Below are positions 1-7,914 of a DNA stretch of 64,000 bases, one piece after another. Location: contig NC_014297.1 of NCBI RefSeq assembly GCF_000196895.1, positions 1 through 64,000 on the forward strand, written 5' to 3'. The position numbers and the translations under genes are program-made. A model generated the notes under the pieces. It did not search any database. It was not told where the DNA came from and saw only the letters and a program-made list of their open reading frames with translations. The first letter of the stretch is position 1; each line of letters begins with the position of its first letter. Source of the DNA: Halalkalicoccus jeotgali B3. Lineage in GTDB: Archaea > Halobacteriota > Halobacteria > Halobacteriales > Halalkalicoccaceae.

Positions 1-78
1 GGCAGTCTGGGCTGATCGAGCGTCCGGAGTTCGACCGAGTTCTTTTCCGCGCTCCTCACCGGAGAGTCGGGAGTATCC

Positions 79-84
79 TTTATA
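79..84 (+). promoter_or_regulatory. TATA box of trpB
   Basis: TTTATA lies 24-29 bp before the ATG at 108, the distance expected when transcription starts at or next to the start codon. This suggests a leaderless trpB mRNA, the common haloarchaeal arrangement. No Shine-Dalgarno sequence is seen. Confidence 0.6.
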
Positions 85-107
85 CGTCGCGCCGAGAACC
101 CTCGGGT

Positions 108-1259
108 ATGTCGTCGGGAGAATTCGAGGGATACGGCGGACGTCACGTTCCGGAAGCGCTCGAAGGACCGCTCTCGGAACTCGCAGCGGCCTACGACGAG
201 GTCGGGAAAAGCGAGGGGTTCCAAGAGGAGTTCCGGGGCTATCTGGAGGAGTTCGCGGGCCGACCGACGCCGCTGTATCACGCGCGCAACCTGAGCGAGC
301 GCTACGGCGCGGAGATCTACCTCAAACGCGAGGACCTCCTCCACGGCGGTGCCCACAAGATCAACAACACGCTCGGACAGGCGCTGTTGGCGAAGAAAGC
401 GGGCAAAGAGCGGTTGATCGCCGAGACGGGCGCGGGCCAGCACGGGGTCGCGACCGCGATGGTCGGCGCGCTGTTCGGCCTCGAGACGGAGATCTACATG
501 GGCGAGAAGGACGTCGCCCGCCAGGAGATGAACGTCGTCCGAATGGGCCTGATGGGTGCGGAGGTAAACGAGGTCACCCGCGGCGGGGCGGGGCTGGCGG
601 ACGCCGTCGACGTTGCCCTGGAGGACTTCGCCGGGAACGTCGAAGACACCCACTACCTCGTGGGCAGCGTCGTCGGCCCCGACCCGTTTCCGCGGATGGT
701 TCGGGATTTCCAGTCGGTGATCGGCGAGGAGGCCCGCGAGCAGTTCCGCGAGCGGGTCGGCGAACTGCCGGATGCCACGGTCGCCTGCGTCGGGGGCGGC
801 TCGAACGCCATCGGGCTGTTTCACGCCTTCCGTGACGATCCGGTCGACTTCTACGGCGCGGAGGGTGGCGGTGAGGGCAGCGATTCCGCCCGCCACGCCG
901 CCCCGCTCGCACAGGGACGGGACGACACCCTCCACGGGATGCACACCCGAGTCCTCGACGAGGGTGTCGAGGTCCACTCGGTGTCGGCGGGTCTCGATTA
1001 CCCCGGCGTCGGCCCCGAACACGCGATGTTCCGGGCGATCGGTCGGGCGGAGTACACCGGTGTCACCGACGAGGAGGCGCTTGCGGCCTTCAGGGAACTC
1101 AGCGAGACAGAGGGGATCATCCCCGCGCTCGAATCGAGCCACGCGATCGCCCGGGCGATCCAGTTGGCCGAGGCCGGCGAGCACGAAACGATCCTCGTGA
1201 ACCTCTCGGGGCGAGGGGACAAGGACATGGAGACCGCGGCCGAGCGGTTCTCGCTCTAG
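108..1259 (+). CDS. trpB: Tryptophan synthase beta chain (TrpB)
   Basis: Condenses indole with L-serine to tryptophan using pyridoxal phosphate, as the beta subunit of tryptophan synthase in the cytoplasm. The 383-residue protein has the PLP lysine in GGAHKINN (K84), the catalytic glutamate in [11 protein letters not shown] (E106) and the PLP-phosphate loop [10 protein letters not shown] (about 229-238). The haloarchaeal LLHGGAHK variant replaces the bacterial [24 protein letters not shown] and [13 protein letters not shown] are strong TrpB signatures. No trpA or trpC is adjacent, so it is a detached or second copy; the alpha subunit must be elsewhere, or this copy uses free indole. Its stop codon interlocks with the convergent gene at a shared CTAG. 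Confidence 0.93.
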   Translation: MSSGEFEGYGGRHVPEALEGPLSELAAAYDEVGKSEGFQEEFRGYLEEFAGRPTPLYHARNLSERYGAEIYLKREDLLHGGAHKINNTLGQALLAKKAGKERLIAETGAGQHGVATAMVGALFGLETEIYMGEKDVARQEMNVVRMGLMGAEVNEVTRGGAGLADAVDVALEDFAGNVEDTHYLVGSVVGPDPFPRMVRDFQSVIGEEAREQFRERVGELPDATVACVGGGSNAIGLFHAFRDDPVDFYGAEGGGEGSDSARHAAPLAQGRDDTLHGMHTRVLDEGVEVHSVSAGLDYPGVGPEHAMFRAIGRAEYTGVTDEEALAAFRELSETEGIIPALESSHAIARAIQLAEAGEHETILVNLSGRGDKDMETAAERFSL

Positions 1260-1630
1260 CCAAGAACCGCGCCGATCGCGCTCGCGAGCGCCTCGAAGTC
1301 CTGCATGGTGATGCCGTCGGTGGTGACGAGGACGCCCTCGCGGTCGGTCGTCAGGCGAACCAGATAGCCGTGATCGAACACGCGGATCGTATAGCGGTAA
1401 TCGCCCAGCTCAGAGCCCTGATAGGCGTCCTCGGTGATCTGAAAGCCGCGCCACTCGTTGCCGATAAACGTCGAGAGGTCGGCGTCCCGTTCGAGGTCGC
1501 TTCTGAGGTACAGTTGCTCGAAGTCGTCGCGGGTGAAGTAGGTCGCCGAGCGGAGACTGTCCCCGACGGCGGTGCGGGCGGTGCGGACGATGTGGTCTGC
1601 GGTTTCGGCGTCGACGAGGTCTGCGGGCAT
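1256..1630 (-). CDS. Conserved haloarchaeal hypothetical protein
   Basis: An acidic 124-residue protein that I cannot place in a family of known function. It has no signal peptide or membrane segment and looks like a compact alpha/beta domain: helical N-terminus, then strands around [16 protein letters not shown] and a C-terminal helix. The pattern resembles many small haloarchaeal DUF proteins. It converges on trpB, with both stop codons inside one CTAG. The start at 1630 is the only ATG giving the full length. Function unknown. Confidence 0.65.
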   Translation of the reverse strand: MPADLVDAETADHIVRTARTAVGDSLRSATYFTRDDFEQLYLRSDLERDADLSTFIGNEWRGFQITEDAYQGSELGDYRYTIRVFDHGYLVRLTTDREGVLVTTDGITMQDFEALASAIGAVLG

Positions 1631-1757
1631 GTCGGAAGGGGGCGCGGCCAGCCATATAAACCCTTACCGTCCGTGATACGGGTTCACGTTCGACGACCCG
1701 ATAGTAACTGCCGCCACGCGAACCCTTTTGCCCGTCGCTTGCGCGGGTACCCACGTC

Positions 1758-2546
1758 ATGGACCTACAGATCGATGGGAATACGGCGCTCGTCACGGCCT
1801 CTTCGAGCGGACTCGGCAAGGCCTCGGCGAAAGCGCTCGCGCGCGAAGGCGTCGACGTCGTGATCAACGGTCGCGACGAGGACCGACTGGAGGACGCACG
1901 AGAAGAGATCGAGGCCGAAGCCACGGGAGCGGTCGTCGCGAAGCCGGGTGACCTGACCGACCCCGAGGACGTCACAGCGCTCGTCGAGACGGCAGTCGAG
2001 GAGTTCGGCGGACTGGATCACCTCGTCACCAGCGCGGGCGGGCCGCCAAGCGGCCCGTTTATGGAGACCGAGGAAGAGGACTGGTATCACGCCTACGACC
2101 TGCTCGTGATGAGCGTGGTTCGACTGGTAAAGGAGGCCGCCCCGCACCTCCAAGAGGGCGGGGGGACCATCGTCACGATCACCTCTCGCAGTGTGAAGGA
2201 GGCGATCGACTCGCTCGTCCTCTCGAACTCGGTGCGCATGAGCGTCATCGGCCTCGAAAAGACCCTCTCCCAGGAACTCGCACCCGATGTCCGGGCCAAC
2301 GCCGTGTTACCGGGCCCCCACGAGACCGCGCGGATCCAGGAGTTGGTCGATCAGGCGGTCGACCGGGGCGATTACGACTCCTACGAGGAGGGGCTCGCAG
2401 ACTGGAGCGACGGCATTCCCCTCGAACGGATCGGCGACCCGCTCGAACTCGGAAACACCGTCGCGTACCTCTCCTCGCCAAAATCGGGCTTCATCAACGG
2501 CGTGTCGGTGCCGATCGACGGCGGGGCAGGGGCCTCGAATCTATGA
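1758..2546 (+). CDS. SDR-family oxidoreductase lacking the canonical Tyr/Lys
   Basis: Short-chain dehydrogenase/reductase of 262 residues. The Rossmann glycine motif TASSSGLG is at 13-20, the cofactor-binding SAGG near 93-96 and the Ser of the triad in TITSRS near 142. Where YxxxK should be there is SNSVR (about 156-160), so Tyr and Lys are replaced by Ser and Arg. A subgroup annotated as 3-oxoacyl-ACP reductase-like shows this type of NxxR region, so the protein is probably intact but its chemistry is uncertain. An earlier in-frame start adds 10 residues; the ATG at 1758 fits the domain. It is first in an operon, coupled by ATGA to the cupin gene. Confidence 0.85.
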   Translation: MDLQIDGNTALVTASSSGLGKASAKALAREGVDVVINGRDEDRLEDAREEIEAEATGAVVAKPGDLTDPEDVTALVETAVEEFGGLDHLVTSAGGPPSGPFMETEEEDWYHAYDLLVMSVVRLVKEAAPHLQEGGGTIVTITSRSVKEAIDSLVLSNSVRMSVIGLEKTLSQELAPDVRANAVLPGPHETARIQELVDQAVDRGDYDSYEEGLADWSDGIPLERIGDPLELGNTVAYLSSPKSGFINGVSVPIDGGAGASNL

Positions 2547-2887
2547 AACCCGTCGAGTTCGACGACGCCGAGAGCTACGAACCCGAGGAGGGCTGGGGCC
2601 GACGGGCGCTCGCCGGCAGCGACGAGTTCACCTTCGAGTGGTTCGAGAAGCCGCCGGGCCATTCCTCCCCGATGCACGACCACGAGAACGAGCAGGTCTG
2701 TCTCTGTCTGGAGGGCGAACTGGTCGTTCACACCGAGGACGAGACGGTCACCCTCGAGGAGTACGACTCCGTGTGGCTCGAGTCCTGGGAGTCCCACCGC
2801 GTCGAGAACGCGAGCGAGGAGCGTGCGGTCGGACTGGACGTCTTCGCGCCGGGGCGTTCGTTCGACTTCTGGACGGATCGAGAATGA
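2543..2887 (+). CDS. Single-domain cupin protein
   Basis: Small beta-barrel cupin of 114 residues. The metal-binding motif MHDHENEQ supplies H45, H47 and E50, followed by the turn LEGEL; the second motif contains H89 in WESHRVEN. Such proteins may isomerise or oxygenate small carbonyl compounds, or only bind them. The gene overlaps the SDR stop by ATGA and the next gene's start by ATGA, so all three are translationally coupled. Context (SDR and FAH hydrolase) points to catabolism of a sugar acid or aromatic ring-cleavage product. The substrate cannot be read from the sequence. Confidence 0.8.
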   Translation: MKPVEFDDAESYEPEEGWGRRALAGSDEFTFEWFEKPPGHSSPMHDHENEQVCLCLEGELVVHTEDETVTLEEYDSVWLESWESHRVENASEERAVGLDVFAPGRSFDFWTDRE

Positions 2888-3696
2888 AGTACCTCGCACG
2901 CACCGCCGCGGGCCGCCCGCTTCTTGGTGACGAGGCGGGGTTCGTCCCGCTGTCGGCCGCGGGATTCGAGAGCGTCGCCGACGCGCTGCCCGCCGCTGCG
3001 GCGGGCGAGTTGCCCGCCCCCGGTGATCTCCCGGTCGGGCGCATCCCGGACGAGGGGATCGCGTTCGGGCCCCCGATCGCCCTCGAATCGCTCGGGAAGT
3101 GCTGGGGGATCGGGCTGAACTACGAGGAACACGCCGGCGATCTCGACGAGGACCGCCCCGAGGAACCCGCGAGCTTCATGAAACCACGGACGGCGGTCAC
3201 GGGTCCCGGCGGCCCCGTTCGCCTGCCGCCGAGCGAACGAACCGACCGCATCACGGCGGAGGCCGAACTCGGGCTGGTGCTCGGGCGAACGGGGAGCGAT
3301 CTCACGGAGCCCGACGAGGCGATCGCGGGCTACCTACCGGTGATCGACATGACCGCCGAGGACGTCCTCGAGCGGAACCCGCGTTTTCTCACGCGCGCGA
3401 AGAGCTTCGACACCTTTCTCGTGCTCGGGCCGGCCATCGCGGTGCCCGACTCGCCCCCCGCGTTCGACGACCGGCGGGTCGCCACGGAGCGAAACGGCGA
3501 GGTCGTGGCGGAAAACCGGATGGAAAACATGCTGTTTTCGCCGCGGGACCTCGTCACGTTTCACTCGCGGGTGATGACGCTCGAGGCGGGTGACCTGATC
3601 AGTACGGGCACGCCCGGCGCGGGCGTGATCTCGGCGGGCGATTCGGTTCGTGCCGAGGTCGAGGGGATCGGGTCGGTCGAGGCCGACGTGGTCTAG
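2884..3696 (+). CDS. Fumarylacetoacetate hydrolase (FAH) family protein
   Basis: FAH-fold enzyme of 270 residues, a family that hydrolyses or decarboxylates beta-diketo acids such as acylpyruvates, or isomerises ring-cleavage products. The core motifs are GIGLNYEEHA (76-85), FMKPRTAVTG (98-107), the metal ligands E126 and E128 in AEAELG with D155 in PVIDMTAED, and the C-terminal LISTGTPGAG. The N-terminal ~70 residues are the usual variable FAH-N region. It is last in the SDR-cupin-FAH operon, starting in the ATGA overlap. Its stop interlocks with the convergent DUF502 gene at CTAG (3693-3696). The exact substrate is unknown. Confidence 0.87.
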   Translation: MKYLARTAAGRPLLGDEAGFVPLSAAGFESVADALPAAAAGELPAPGDLPVGRIPDEGIAFGPPIALESLGKCWGIGLNYEEHAGDLDEDRPEEPASFMKPRTAVTGPGGPVRLPPSERTDRITAEAELGLVLGRTGSDLTEPDEAIAGYLPVIDMTAEDVLERNPRFLTRAKSFDTFLVLGPAIAVPDSPPAFDDRRVATERNGEVVAENRMENMLFSPRDLVTFHSRVMTLEAGDLISTGTPGAGVISAGDSVRAEVEGIGSVEADVV

Positions 3697-4280
3697 TCGT
3701 CGGCGGTCGAAAGCGGCGCCGCCTCGGGCCGCGGTTGATCGCCGAAACCGGCGCTGAGCAGGCGTGTCATGGCCTCTTCGACAGTCTCGTCGGTAGGTTC
3801 GACGTCCGCGGGGTCGATCTCGACGACGTAACCCGTCGTGACGTTGGGGGCGGTCGGTACGAACAGCACCATCCGGCCGTCCTCGCTTCGTCTCCCGGTT
3901 TTGAACGCGGTCATGCGCGCGCCCATCCACGTCGTTACCTTGACAGGCTCCTTGAGCTCCGTATCGCCCGAGACGACCGTCTCGACGGCCAACTGCGAGG
4001 CGTTGTAGACCACCCGGAGCAGCGGGACGCGGTTGATCGCGGTATCAAGCCACCCGCTCGCGAGCGCGCCGCCGGCGGTACGGGTCGCCATCCCGACCAG
4101 CGCGACCGCTAAGACGAACACCGCGAGCGTGACGGCGACCCGGGCCAGCGGGTTTTCGATGGCGTCGGTCAGCGGCAATCCGGCGAGGAAGGAAAACAGC
4201 CACGCGATAGCGTACAGCGAGATCAAAAGCGGGACGAGTACGACGAGTCCGCTCGCGACGTCCCGTTTCCACTCGTCCAT
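3693..4280 (-). CDS. DUF502 family membrane protein
   Basis: Integral membrane protein of 195 residues with two N-terminal transmembrane helices (about 9-31 and 46-68), followed by a soluble domain with the family signature SGWLDTAINRVPLLRVVYNA and later RMVLFVPTAPNVTTGYVVEI. This matches DUF502, found in bacteria, archaea and plants (LIKE-COV), of unknown biochemical role. The acidic C-terminal tail is typical of halophiles. It is monocistronic and convergent with the FAH gene. Confidence 0.85.
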   Translation of the reverse strand: MDEWKRDVASGLVVLVPLLISLYAIAWLFSFLAGLPLTDAIENPLARVAVTLAVFVLAVALVGMATRTAGGALASGWLDTAINRVPLLRVVYNASQLAVETVVSGDTELKEPVKVTTWMGARMTAFKTGRRSEDGRMVLFVPTAPNVTTGYVVEIDPADVEPTDETVEEAMTRLLSAGFGDQPRPEAAPLSTADD

Positions 4281-4327
4281 GGGTCCGAGTACCGCCCGGA
4301 CGGTTAAGAACGTACTCCCCGGCCGGG

Positions 4328-4609
4328 CTACTCGCTCGCGTCCTCGACGCGGGCGGCGTGCTTCTCCAGTTCGGCGGCGAGCGTTCTGGCTTGCTGGGCC
4401 GAGAGGCGCACCGAATCGGCGTGGGCGGGCAGGTTCTCCAAGTCGGTGTTGTCCAGTTCCAGCCGGAGCGAAACGTGGTCGGGGTCCTCGCGAGGGGCGG
4501 TGACGTTCAAGATCGCGAGGGCCTCGTCCGTCCAGCCGTGACCTTCGGCCTCGGCGTCGAGCAGGTCGAGGGTCGTGTAGGCGTTGACCTTCATGATGCG
4601 GTCGGGCAT
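4328..4609 (-). CDS. Small conserved haloarchaeal protein (perhaps DUF6360)
   Basis: Acidic 93-residue protein beginning MPDRIMKVNAYTT. I chose the ATG at 4609 over the one at 4636 because GCTAAGTG (about 4634-4641 in plus coordinates) sits where a TATA element for a leaderless transcript belongs. The sequence has strand-like segments (LRLELDNTDL) and a C-terminal helix rich in Ala, Glu and Lys. I recall a haloarchaeal family resembling this (DUF6360) but cannot confirm it. No catalytic motif is visible. It lies downstream of the nitrite/sulfite reductase on the same strand, about 55 bp away, and could be co-transcribed with other upstream minus-strand genes only by readthrough. Confidence 0.65.
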   Translation of the reverse strand: MPDRIMKVNAYTTLDLLDAEAEGHGWTDEALAILNVTAPREDPDHVSLRLELDNTDLENLPAHADSVRLSAQQARTLAAELEKHAARVEDASE

Positions 4610-4664
4610 ATACGGAGCGAAACGCGAGGAAGGCACTTAGCGAGTGTGGAACCCAGTGGGACGA

Positions 4665-6407
4665 TCAGTCGTCGGCGGACGTCGGCGCGGGGCTGGCGTC
4701 CATGTCGTCCTCGTCGGCGTAGGGGTACCACGTCTGTTTCGTGTTGTGCATGTACGGATCCGTATAGGAGGTCTCCTCGGGCTCACAGAGGTCGGCGAGT
4801 TCCTCCTCGTCGCGCTCGACGACGAACTCGCGGAAGGTCTCGTCGCCCTCGCGCTCGGCGGCAAAGCCCTCGATCAGGTTCGCGATCGCGCCGGGCACTT
4901 CGTCTGCTGGCACGCGCTGGACCACCCAGTCGGCGAAGTTGGGGTTCTCGCCCAAGCCACCGCCCAGCCCGATGTCGAGCGCCTCAACCGGCTCGCCGTC
5001 CTTGCGGGTCTTCATGCCCCGCAGCGAGACGTCGGCGATCTGGGGCTGGGCACAGGAGGCCGTACAACCCGAGAGATGGATGTGGAAGTCCTCGATGCCG
5101 TCGGGGAGTTCGACGTTCTCGACGAGCCAGCGCGAGAAGCGCACTTGCCTGTTTTTCGTCTCGACGATCGACAGCGAGCAGAACTCCGTGCCGGTACACG
5201 CGATCGACCCGCGCTGGAACGGGTGGGGATCGGGGCTGTACTCCGAGAGCAGGGGCTCCGAGCGGAGCTCGTCGAGGTTCTTCTCGGGGACGTCGGTGAG
5301 GATCAGGTTCTGGCGCTGGGTGATCCGGGCCTCGCCCGAACCGTATTCGTCGGCGATGTCGGCGAGTTCGATCACCTCGTCCGCGCCCATCCGACCCACG
5401 AGGACGTTCAGTCCGACGTAGTAGTTCCCGTCGTTCTGTTCGTGGATGCCGACGTGGTCGGCGTGGCCGTCGGCGGTGCCGGCGTTATAGGAGTAGTTCT
5501 CCCGGAGGTCCTCGCCCGCGGTCTCGAGTTCGAAGTCGACGTACTCCTCCTGGAGGACGTCGCGGACCTTCTCGGGGCCCCACTCGTCGACGAGGAACTT
5601 GATCCGGGCGTTGTAGCGGTTCTCGCGGTCGCCGTGGTCGCGAAACAGCGCCGAGAGACCGCCGGCGACGTCGGCGGCCTGTTCGGGCGTGACGAAGACG
5701 TCGATGTCGCGGGCGAAGCGGGGCTCGTTGCGCGCGAGTCCGCCACCGACGCGGACGTTAAAGCCCGTCTCGCCGTTCTTCTCGGCGGGTTCGAGACCCA
5801 GATCGTTGATGTCACCCTGTCCACAGCCCTCGTCACACCCCGTAACGGAAACCTTCCACTTGCGGGGGAGGTTCGAGTGATCGTCGTCGCCCTTGAAGGT
5901 GTCGTGGAGTTCGTGGATGGTATCGAGCGCGTCGACGTGTTCGTGCTTGTCCTTGCCGGCGACCGGACAGCCGACGATGTTGCGCCAGGAGTCCCCACAG
6001 GCCTGCAGCGTCGAGAGGCCGGCCTCCTCCAGTTCGTCCCAGATGGCGGGGACGTCCTCGATGTTGATCCAGTGCAGTTGGATGGCTTGGCGGGTCGTAA
6101 AGTCGGCCCAGCCGTTGCCGAACTCGGGGTTTTCTGCGGGTCCGGTCGAATATTTCTTCGCGACCTCGCCGATGGCTCGCAACTGACCGGGTTCGAGCAC
6201 GCCGTTTGGCGGGCCGATCCGCATCATGAAATAGCTCTCCTGGCCGGCGCGCTGGTGGTACAGCCCGTACCACTTGAAGCGCTCGAACCAGGCGTCGTGT
6301 TCGTCCTCGGGGATCGCGTCCCAGCCCTCCTCGGCGAAGCGCTCCATATGGGCACGGATGTCAGTGCCGTAGACCTCGTCTTTCCACTCCTCCACGTTGG
6401 TCGGCAT
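4665..6407 (-). CDS. Siroheme-dependent nitrite/sulfite reductase
   Basis: Ferredoxin-dependent six-electron reductase of 580 residues that reduces nitrite to ammonia (assimilatory) or sulfite to sulfide. It has the two tandem ferredoxin-like/NIR-SIR repeats, with first-half motif TTRQAIQLHWI and second-half ITQRQNLILTDV. The 4Fe-4S-siroheme cysteines are in ACTGTEFC (about 404-410) and GCTASC (about 446-450). VTGCDEGCGQ and CGDSWRNIVGCP are further family motifs. Haloarchaeal homologues are usually called ferredoxin-nitrite reductase. No nitrate reductase or transporter gene is adjacent, so nitrite and sulfite cannot be told apart here. GTTTAGG about 25 bp before the start (near 6430) may be a TATA element. 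Confidence 0.9.
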   Translation of the reverse strand: MPTNVEEWKDEVYGTDIRAHMERFAEEGWDAIPEDEHDAWFERFKWYGLYHQRAGQESYFMMRIGPPNGVLEPGQLRAIGEVAKKYSTGPAENPEFGNGWADFTTRQAIQLHWINIEDVPAIWDELEEAGLSTLQACGDSWRNIVGCPVAGKDKHEHVDALDTIHELHDTFKGDDDHSNLPRKWKVSVTGCDEGCGQGDINDLGLEPAEKNGETGFNVRVGGGLARNEPRFARDIDVFVTPEQAADVAGGLSALFRDHGDRENRYNARIKFLVDEWGPEKVRDVLQEEYVDFELETAGEDLRENYSYNAGTADGHADHVGIHEQNDGNYYVGLNVLVGRMGADEVIELADIADEYGSGEARITQRQNLILTDVPEKNLDELRSEPLLSEYSPDPHPFQRGSIACTGTEFCSLSIVETKNRQVRFSRWLVENVELPDGIEDFHIHLSGCTASCAQPQIADVSLRGMKTRKDGEPVEALDIGLGGGLGENPNFADWVVQRVPADEVPGAIANLIEGFAAEREGDETFREFVVERDEEELADLCEPEETSYTDPYMHNTKQTWYPYADEDDMDASPAPTSADD

Positions 6408-6489
6408 ACCTGTCCGTTACGGTCCGAGGCCTAAACGCCCCGCTCTCTCGTCAACGGTGGCCGGTGCTCGTCGGTACAGGAAAATGTTG

Positions 6490-6804
6490 TCACTTCCCTG
6501 GTTGCCTGATACGGTGGTCCGCGGCGGGGTCGCTTGGGACGAACGCCCCGTCTTCGACGTGCCCGATCGTGAGCCAGCCCATCGACCCACGTTCGCCGCA
6601 GGTGATACAGTGGCCGACGGCTCGAACCTCGATGCGCTCGCCGTTGGGGCGGACCTCGAAGAAGGCCTCCAGCAGTACGTCGGCGGTCTCACAGCCACAG
6701 AACTCGTGGTCCGTGAGCCGCCAGAGGTCACTGACGCCGACCTGTCGGGAGTCGTCGACGCTGATCCACGCCCCGTCGTCGAGGATTCGAACCGGAACGT
6801 CCAT
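6490..6804 (-). CDS. Hypothetical protein with CxC/CxxC metal-binding pattern
   Basis: A 104-residue protein without signal or membrane segments. It has HEFCGCE (about 33-39) and HCITCGERG (about 66-74), a spacing suggesting a zinc ribbon or rubredoxin-like knuckle. Strands such as PVRILDDGAWISV and GSMGWLTIGHVE suggest a small beta domain. It lies 82 bp upstream of the nitrite/sulfite reductase on the same strand, so they may be functionally linked, but the reductase appears to have its own promoter. I do not recognise the family with confidence. Confidence 0.65.
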   Translation of the reverse strand: MDVPVRILDDGAWISVDDSRQVGVSDLWRLTDHEFCGCETADVLLEAFFEVRPNGERIEVRAVGHCITCGERGSMGWLTIGHVEDGAFVPSDPAADHRIRQPGK

Positions 6805-6990
6805 ACGGAGTCTACGTCCGGCGGAACCTTAGCCCGTCGCCTCTCGCAAGGCGTACCGACCCTGTTGACGCCCCCAAATGGGAGGAATCGCCGGAGGGCA
6901 AAGCGAAAACCGATCGTCTCCGCGACCGAGATAGGGATCAGTATCTCCGGTAGACGGGAGTTGGGGTAGGGCTTGTCCCTGCACACGGGT
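6805..6990. other. Intergenic region, divergent promoters
   Basis: This stretch separates the minus-strand zinc-knuckle gene from the plus-strand micro-ORFs at 7021. It holds an imperfect palindrome (CCGAGATA / TATCTCCGG, about 6928-6953) and no ORF that I can support. Confidence 0.4.
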
Positions 6991-6996
6991 CTATAC
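6991..6996 (+). promoter_or_regulatory. TATA box of the coupled micro-ORFs
   Basis: CTATAC lies 25-30 bp before the ATG at 7021, as expected for a leaderless or nearly leaderless transcript. The sequence between is GC-rich with a GGGAG just before the ATG. Confidence 0.5.
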
Positions 6997-7020
6997 GCCG
7001 GCCGGCCGTATCCGGGAGTG

Positions 7021-7101
7021 ATGACACGGAATCGCGACGAACGACGCCAGTACGCCCCGGCGGATGTCGCACCGGAACCGGACGCGGAGGGCGAGAGATG
7101 A
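7021..7101 (+). CDS. 26-residue micro-protein, first of a coupled pair
   Basis: A short ORF beginning MTRNRDERRQYAPADV and ending in an acidic tail. It has its own TATA element 25-30 bp upstream, and its TGA overlaps the ATG of the next micro-ORF as ATGA. It might be a real small protein or a leader peptide that drives translation of the next ORF. No motif is recognised. The support is positional only. Confidence 0.4.
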   Translation: MTRNRDERRQYAPADVAPEPDAEGER

Positions 7102-7211
7102 GCGACGAGGAGCGCGACGACGCCCACCTCGCGGACGTCGAGGAGGGAGCCGGCTGCACCGAGATCTGGGAGCACCTCTCGGAGCGACGCGAGCGCGAAC
7201 AGTCCGATTAG
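7098..7211 (+). CDS. 37-residue acidic micro-protein
   Basis: Encodes a 37-residue protein containing GAGCTEIWEHLSERRE. Of its 37 residues about half are charged, and it has one cysteine and one tryptophan in the only hydrophobic patch. It overlaps the preceding 26-codon ORF by ATGA, and the next gene (ParB-like HTH protein) starts 37 bp later on the same strand. The composition is protein-like for a haloarchaeon and I have an impression that similar short proteins occur in other haloarchaea, but I cannot verify this. Confidence 0.5.
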   Translation: MSDEERDDAHLADVEEGAGCTEIWEHLSERREREQSD

Positions 7212-7248
7212 CGACGACGTTTTGCGTATTCGATCCAATAGGACAGCA

Positions 7249-7914
7249 ATGACCACCGAGCGACCGGATGGCCCACCGAGCGATCGCGAATCACCGGTCG
7301 GGCAACCGGTCGTCAGGGGTGACGCCGCTGTTACTGGCGAGCACGCACGCGAGGCCGTCCAGTTCGACCCGGACGACCCCGAGAGTCTCGCCGCCGCGGC
7401 CGAAACCGTCAGACGGTTCTCTGAGAACACCGCCGGAGACGAGGACAACATCTACATGCTGCGGGGTGCCGCGGCGTGTGCGGCGCTGGTCCGCGGCGAG
7501 GGGTCCTACAAGGCCGCCACCGAGCGCGCCGGCGGCGATACGTCGGTCGCGTTCATCCGCAAATGGGCACGGGTCCACGACCTGCCACAAGCAGTCAGAC
7601 GGCACGTCGCGATGGGCCACATCGCCCCTACTGCAGCCAAACACATCGCCCGCGTCGCCGGCGACGCCCGGTTCCAGCTCGCGTGGGCGACCGTCGACAA
7701 CGACCTGACGGTACGGGAGGTCCGGGCGATCGCCAGCGCGATCAACGACGGGGCGACCCCCGAGGCGGCGCTGGGTGCCCACGGCGTCACCGCCGGCGAA
7801 CTCACCGTCCGACTCCCCATCGAGAGCTATCGCGAACTCCGCCGGGAGGCCGCCTTCGAGGGCGTCGCGCCCGGCGAGATCGTCGACCGAGCGCTCAGCG
7901 AGTATTTCGAGTGA
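7249..7914 (+). CDS. Conserved haloarchaeal protein with ParB-like HTH region (DUF7119-like)
   Basis: 221-residue protein. A TTG nine codons earlier is open, but the ATG at 7249 fits better. The disordered acidic N-terminus leads into a helical core, where GSYKAATERAGGD and SVAFIRKWARVHDL, followed by RHVAMGHIAPTAAKHIARV, resemble the helix-turn-helix of ParB/KorB partition proteins. The C-terminal part (LTVRLPIESYRELRREAAFE) looks like a small dimerisation domain. It matches what I remember of the haloarchaeal family DUF7119; that name is from memory. DNA binding is inferred. It ends 20 bp inside the convergent peptidase gene. Confidence 0.75.
   Translation: MTTERPDGPPSDRESPVGQPVVRGDAAVTGEHAREAVQFDPDDPESLAAAAETVRRFSENTAGDEDNIYMLRGAAACAALVRGEGSYKAATERAGGDTSVAFIRKWARVHDLPQAVRRHVAMGHIAPTAAKHIARVAGDARFQLAWATVDNDLTVREVRAIASAINDGATPEAALGAHGVTAGELTVRLPIESYRELRREAAFEGVAPGEIVDRALSEYFE

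Noticed and set aside
4644-6434. A 596-codon plus-strand frame opposite the siroheme reductase.
   Set aside because: It is the antisense shadow of the reductase, a common effect of high GC at third positions; motifs support only the minus strand.
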